Shown here one piece after another: positions 60,975 through 64,000 of a DNA stretch of 64,000 bases; positions within the stretch are counted from its first letter, which is position 1; each line of letters starts with the position of its first letter. The translations under genes were made by a program, and so were the position numbers. The DNA is from Rhynochetos jubatus (Eukaryota; Chordata; Aves; Eurypygiformes; Rhynochetidae), in contig CM050650.1 of the NCBI GenBank assembly GCA_027574665.1, forward strand, positions 104,133,086 through 104,197,085, in the 5' to 3' direction. A model generated the notes under the pieces. The model had not been told where the DNA came from. It worked only from the letters and a program-made list of their open reading frames with translations, and did no database searches.

Positions 60975-61260
60975 TCATAGAATCATAGAATCATAGAATG
61001 GTTGATATCCTTTCTATGCCGAGGGCTCCACAGCTGGACACAGCACTCCAGGTGGGGTCTCACGAGAGCAGAGTAGAGGGGGAGAATCCCCTCCCTCGAC
61101 CTGCTGGCCACGCTTCTCCTGATACAGCCCAGGATACAGTTGGCTTTCTGGGCTGCCAGCGCACACTGCTGGCTCATGTTCAGCTTCTCGTCCACCAGTA
61201 CCCCCAAGTCCTTCTCCTCTGGACTGCTCTCGATCCATTCTCCACCCAGCCCGTACTTGT
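60975..61260 (-). mobile_element. CR1 LINE with precise internal 3' UTR deletion
   Basis: The terminal tail (three TCATAGAA repeats, then ATGGTT) is joined directly to the ORF2 part GATATCCTTTCTATGCCGAG, GGGCTCCACAGCTGG. It continues through [20 protein letters not shown] coding sequence on the minus strand to about 61260. Relative to the 16.1 kb copy, roughly 430-450 bp of 3' UTR and ORF end are missing. Confidence 0.92.
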
Positions 61261-62407
61261 AACGTCAGCTCTGGAAGCTCTGGGTTTACTTCAGCACGTC
61301 TGTCATGCTGGCATCTTTTTCAGTGTTTCTGGGCAGTATGTATTATAGACCCTGCAGTTCAGGACAGAGTTCAAATACACTGTGTGAATCAGAAAAATTG
61401 CTTTTTTTTCATGGAATACTTCTGCGTATGAACAGTATTTTAAACAACGTTCCAGTGAAACAGTTTTGCTTAAGCATATGAAATCCATCAGCAGGATTTT
61501 GTACAAATTGGCAGGCTTCAGAATCACGTGTTTGGGGGTCCACTGATGGCTCAGCACCTCACAAACTGGACTTTCAAGAAGTAGCCTTTCGTAACATTGG
61601 AGATGAGAAGACAAAGCGGTTCCTCCTACCTCATTTGCTGTCTTTAAAGTATCTGCTAGCTAGCAATCACCAGGAGATGGCTGAGCATAGATATACTGAC
61701 CTTTTCAAGGCATTTTGAAAAACTTTCTTGAAAGAGAAGCTTGCCTGTCTGGTGGAAAGGTACAGTTGTTGGTGACACAGAAAATTGCATTATACCTGTT
61801 CTGAACCAGTGATCCCTTTAAATCCTCCGTGAAGCACTGGGGCCTGATTTTCCTCTCTCATGTTTTTCAGCTTTATTGGTGTCAATACTTTTTCCAGGTT
61901 GATACTACAATAAATGGGAGGAAAATAGGTCTCCTGTCACTCTAAAAACATGTTTTCTTTCTCATCAATAAAAGGGCAGTCAGTAAAGACAAACGGGAGA
62001 GTGGTGGTTTTGTCAAAGTGGTAAGAAAATGGGTTTGGGCGAGATTTGACCTCTCCTGTGCAGAGTGGATAGCACCCAACTCTTAAAGTCACAGGCTTCA
62101 TAGAAATAGCAATTATGGGGTAAGCTGACATTCAGGGGTAAGGAGAAACAGTATAGATTTGACTGTGTGTTAACAGCGCTGTTTGTGCTGGCTTGGCTAA
62201 CAGCTGGGAAGTTCACAGAGCAGCAATCTCCTCCTGCTGTATTTAGTCTTGAAGGAGACCACTAGAACTGCATTTCTGAGTGGTTCTGGTGCCAGCTGTC
62301 ATGGGGAGAGAACAAAGTCTGACTTTACTAGGTGTCTTTACAGAGCACCAGGACCTGCAGGTGCTTTGCTCTGCACCTCTAACCTTTCCATCAGAATCCT
62401 TGGCTGT
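61261..62407. other. Sequence without recognised features
   Basis: No gene or repeat recognised between the two CR1 copies. Confidence 0.5.
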
Positions 62408-62538
62408 CTTCAAGGCCAGGCTGGATGGGATTTTGAGCAACCTGGTCTAGTGGAGGGTGTCCCTGACCATGGCAGGGGGGTTGGAACTAGATGATCTCTA
62501 AGGTCCCTTCCAACCCAAACCATTCTGTGATTCTCTGA
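62408..62538 (+). mobile_element. CR1 LINE extreme 3' end
   Basis: About 130 bp: TTCAAGGCCAGGCTGGATGG, GAGCAACCTGGTCTAGTGG, CATGGCAGGGGGGTTGGAAC and GGTCCCTTCCAACCC, ending ATTCTGTGATTCTCTGA. Plus strand, severely truncated. Confidence 0.94.
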
Positions 62539-64000
62539 AAGAGGCTGACCTGAGAGCAGTCATTATTCAGGAACTGACTCTCTACCCACCTACCAGGACT
62601 GCGGTTCCTGCATCCTTCTGCTCATTCTCTGCTATGTTTATTTCAGTTGTCACAATCACACTACACGCTTTCCTTTACCGCTCTTTGCAGTGCAGGTAAA
62701 TAATGAAAACACAAGATTTCCTTTTAAAGATACAAGAAAATAAATAAAAGGGTCTTTCCACATACATCCTCAAGAAGTCTGCAAGGCTTCAGTTGGAGGC
62801 CTACACATAATCCTCAGAACAGCATTACCTTAATGCATTTTCCACTAAGTTTCAGCTAAGGTGGCAAAAACTTTGGGAGGTGATGGCAGTATAAGTTGTT
62901 TAGAAACTCTGAATGATGTAGCAGTCAGAGATGCCATTCATCATGGGAAAAGGATAGAGAAACCACTAGAAAGGGCTATTGTGGAATACGAGTGAGGTAT
63001 ACATTTTTAATGCTAGAAAATCTGATCAGGAAGCACTTTTTCCCTGGGAAGTGTGTAGATCATGGCTTAGTGTTTTTACTCAGTGAACAGTCTTCAGCCA
63101 AAAGAAGACCTGAACTCTAAAATTATCAGCATGTAACTAGTGTTTGACAGCCATGAAGAGCCGCCTCCCAGGTCTGCAAGAGCAGACAGGGAGCTGAAAT
63201 GGATGGCAGGGAAGGTGACCCAGAGGGATACTCAAAGTGTTCCTGGGTAAGGGAATCAGTCTGTGCTCTCTGGACTATTTGAATCAACGGATATGTCTAA
63301 CGTCAACATCTCTCTTTGGCCACCATCTATTTTTCACAAACCACCAAGAGCTTTTATCATGCAATATGGAGCTGCGTACCTGCTGTAGACCACCTTCTAT
63401 GGCCTCACAGGCCTCTCATGGCCTTCAGACCATAATCCATGAACCATAAATGCCTATGTGCAACATACATAGGGAATAGAAGTGCATTCAATTTTTGACA
63501 TCCTTATCTTTGAAAAGGAACAAGTGAATTTAGTACCTGGAGAGGAAAAATTTTTTCCAGAACAGATTTCTTACTTTCTTTTAGTTCTTGAATTGATGCA
63601 TATTTAAAAAAAAAAGTAATAAAAAATAATTAAATGTAATAGTGGAGCTGCTATGGCCAGCAGAAAACCAGCACAGAGCACGGGCCCAGTGATGCTTCCA
63701 CTCCACTTCTGTGGAAAGCCTGGATGCTGGATGCACGTGGGGCTGCTGCAGGGCAAGAGGTAGTCGGTGAAGGCCCCTTGGGGGAAGTACATGCTTACAG
63801 GGCTGAGGCTCCCTCATGCTGAAAAGCAGCTGCTGAGAGAGGTGGTGGGTTTTGCACTGTACTCAGGGCTAGTACATGTGTTCTCTGAGGCATTTCTGAA
63901 CTGAGGTTCTTCTTCCCCACACAGTGCCCTAACTTCCAGCTTAGGAGCATTCAGAGAAGATGATGCTGGCAGGTGGAGCCAGGTGGGAGAGGAGGTCAAA
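62539..64000. other. Sequence without recognised features
   Basis: No repeat recognised. The last 400 bp (63640-64000) are GC-richer than the surroundings and hold minus-strand open frames with no recognisable product. Confidence 0.5.

Noticed and set aside
1..64000. CRISPR arrays, operons, tRNA or rRNA genes, or a defence-type gene system
   Set aside because: The DNA is clearly vertebrate. The only regular arrays are the minisatellite and short tandem repeats, and I saw no tRNA or rRNA signature by eye. A tRNAscan-SE and Rfam search would be decisive.

Overview
The window looks like bird nuclear DNA. The main evidence is a scatter of 5'-truncated CR1 LINEs, many still ending in the avian CR1 tail built on ATTCTATGA-type repeats, together with avian-style retroviral LTRs and two very old MIR-like SINEs. 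Composition is AT-rich throughout except for one CpG-rich block near 18.8-19.6 kb. I cannot name the species.

One protein-coding gene is clearly recognisable: the 5' half of FBXO25 (an F-box protein) on the minus strand. Four coding exons join in frame with canonical splice sites: exon 2 with the start codon (13484-13620), exon 3 (5432-5541), exon 4 (4041-4090) and exon 5 (872-964). They encode the first 130 residues. The F-box and C-terminal half lie beyond the left edge. A non-coding first exon ends at a strong donor at 19078, inside the CpG-rich block, which carries paired CCAAT boxes, an ETS site, E-boxes and GC-boxes and has no TATA box. Just inside intron 1 there is a (GGTCC)n tract and a 26-bp GC-rich minisatellite.

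Introns 1-4 hold ordinary repeats: CR1 copies at 8.4-9.0, 11.0-11.6 and 16.1-17.1 kb, an LTR candidate at 9.3-9.8 kb and an LTR end fragment at 2.8 kb.

Right of the promoter (19.6-64 kb) I find no recognisable coding exon. It reads as intergenic, or as introns of something I cannot see. It holds CR1 copies of several ages (19.7-20.25, 29.6-29.9, 39.1, 42.6-43.2, 44.0-44.2, 46.6-46.9, 50.8-51.1, 54.9-55.4, 61.0-61.3 and 62.4-62.5 kb), an LTR-like repeat at 20.4-20.9 kb, a probable complete solo LTR at 49.6-50.2 kb, two MIR-like SINEs, a (TCCCA)n tract, an AT-rich stretch near 60.5 kb, and an unexplained 109-bp sequence present twice about 2 kb apart.

I found no rRNA, tRNA, CRISPR array, operon or novel multi-gene system. 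The best leads are the regulatory architecture of the FBXO25 promoter and first intron, and the unexplained local duplication.
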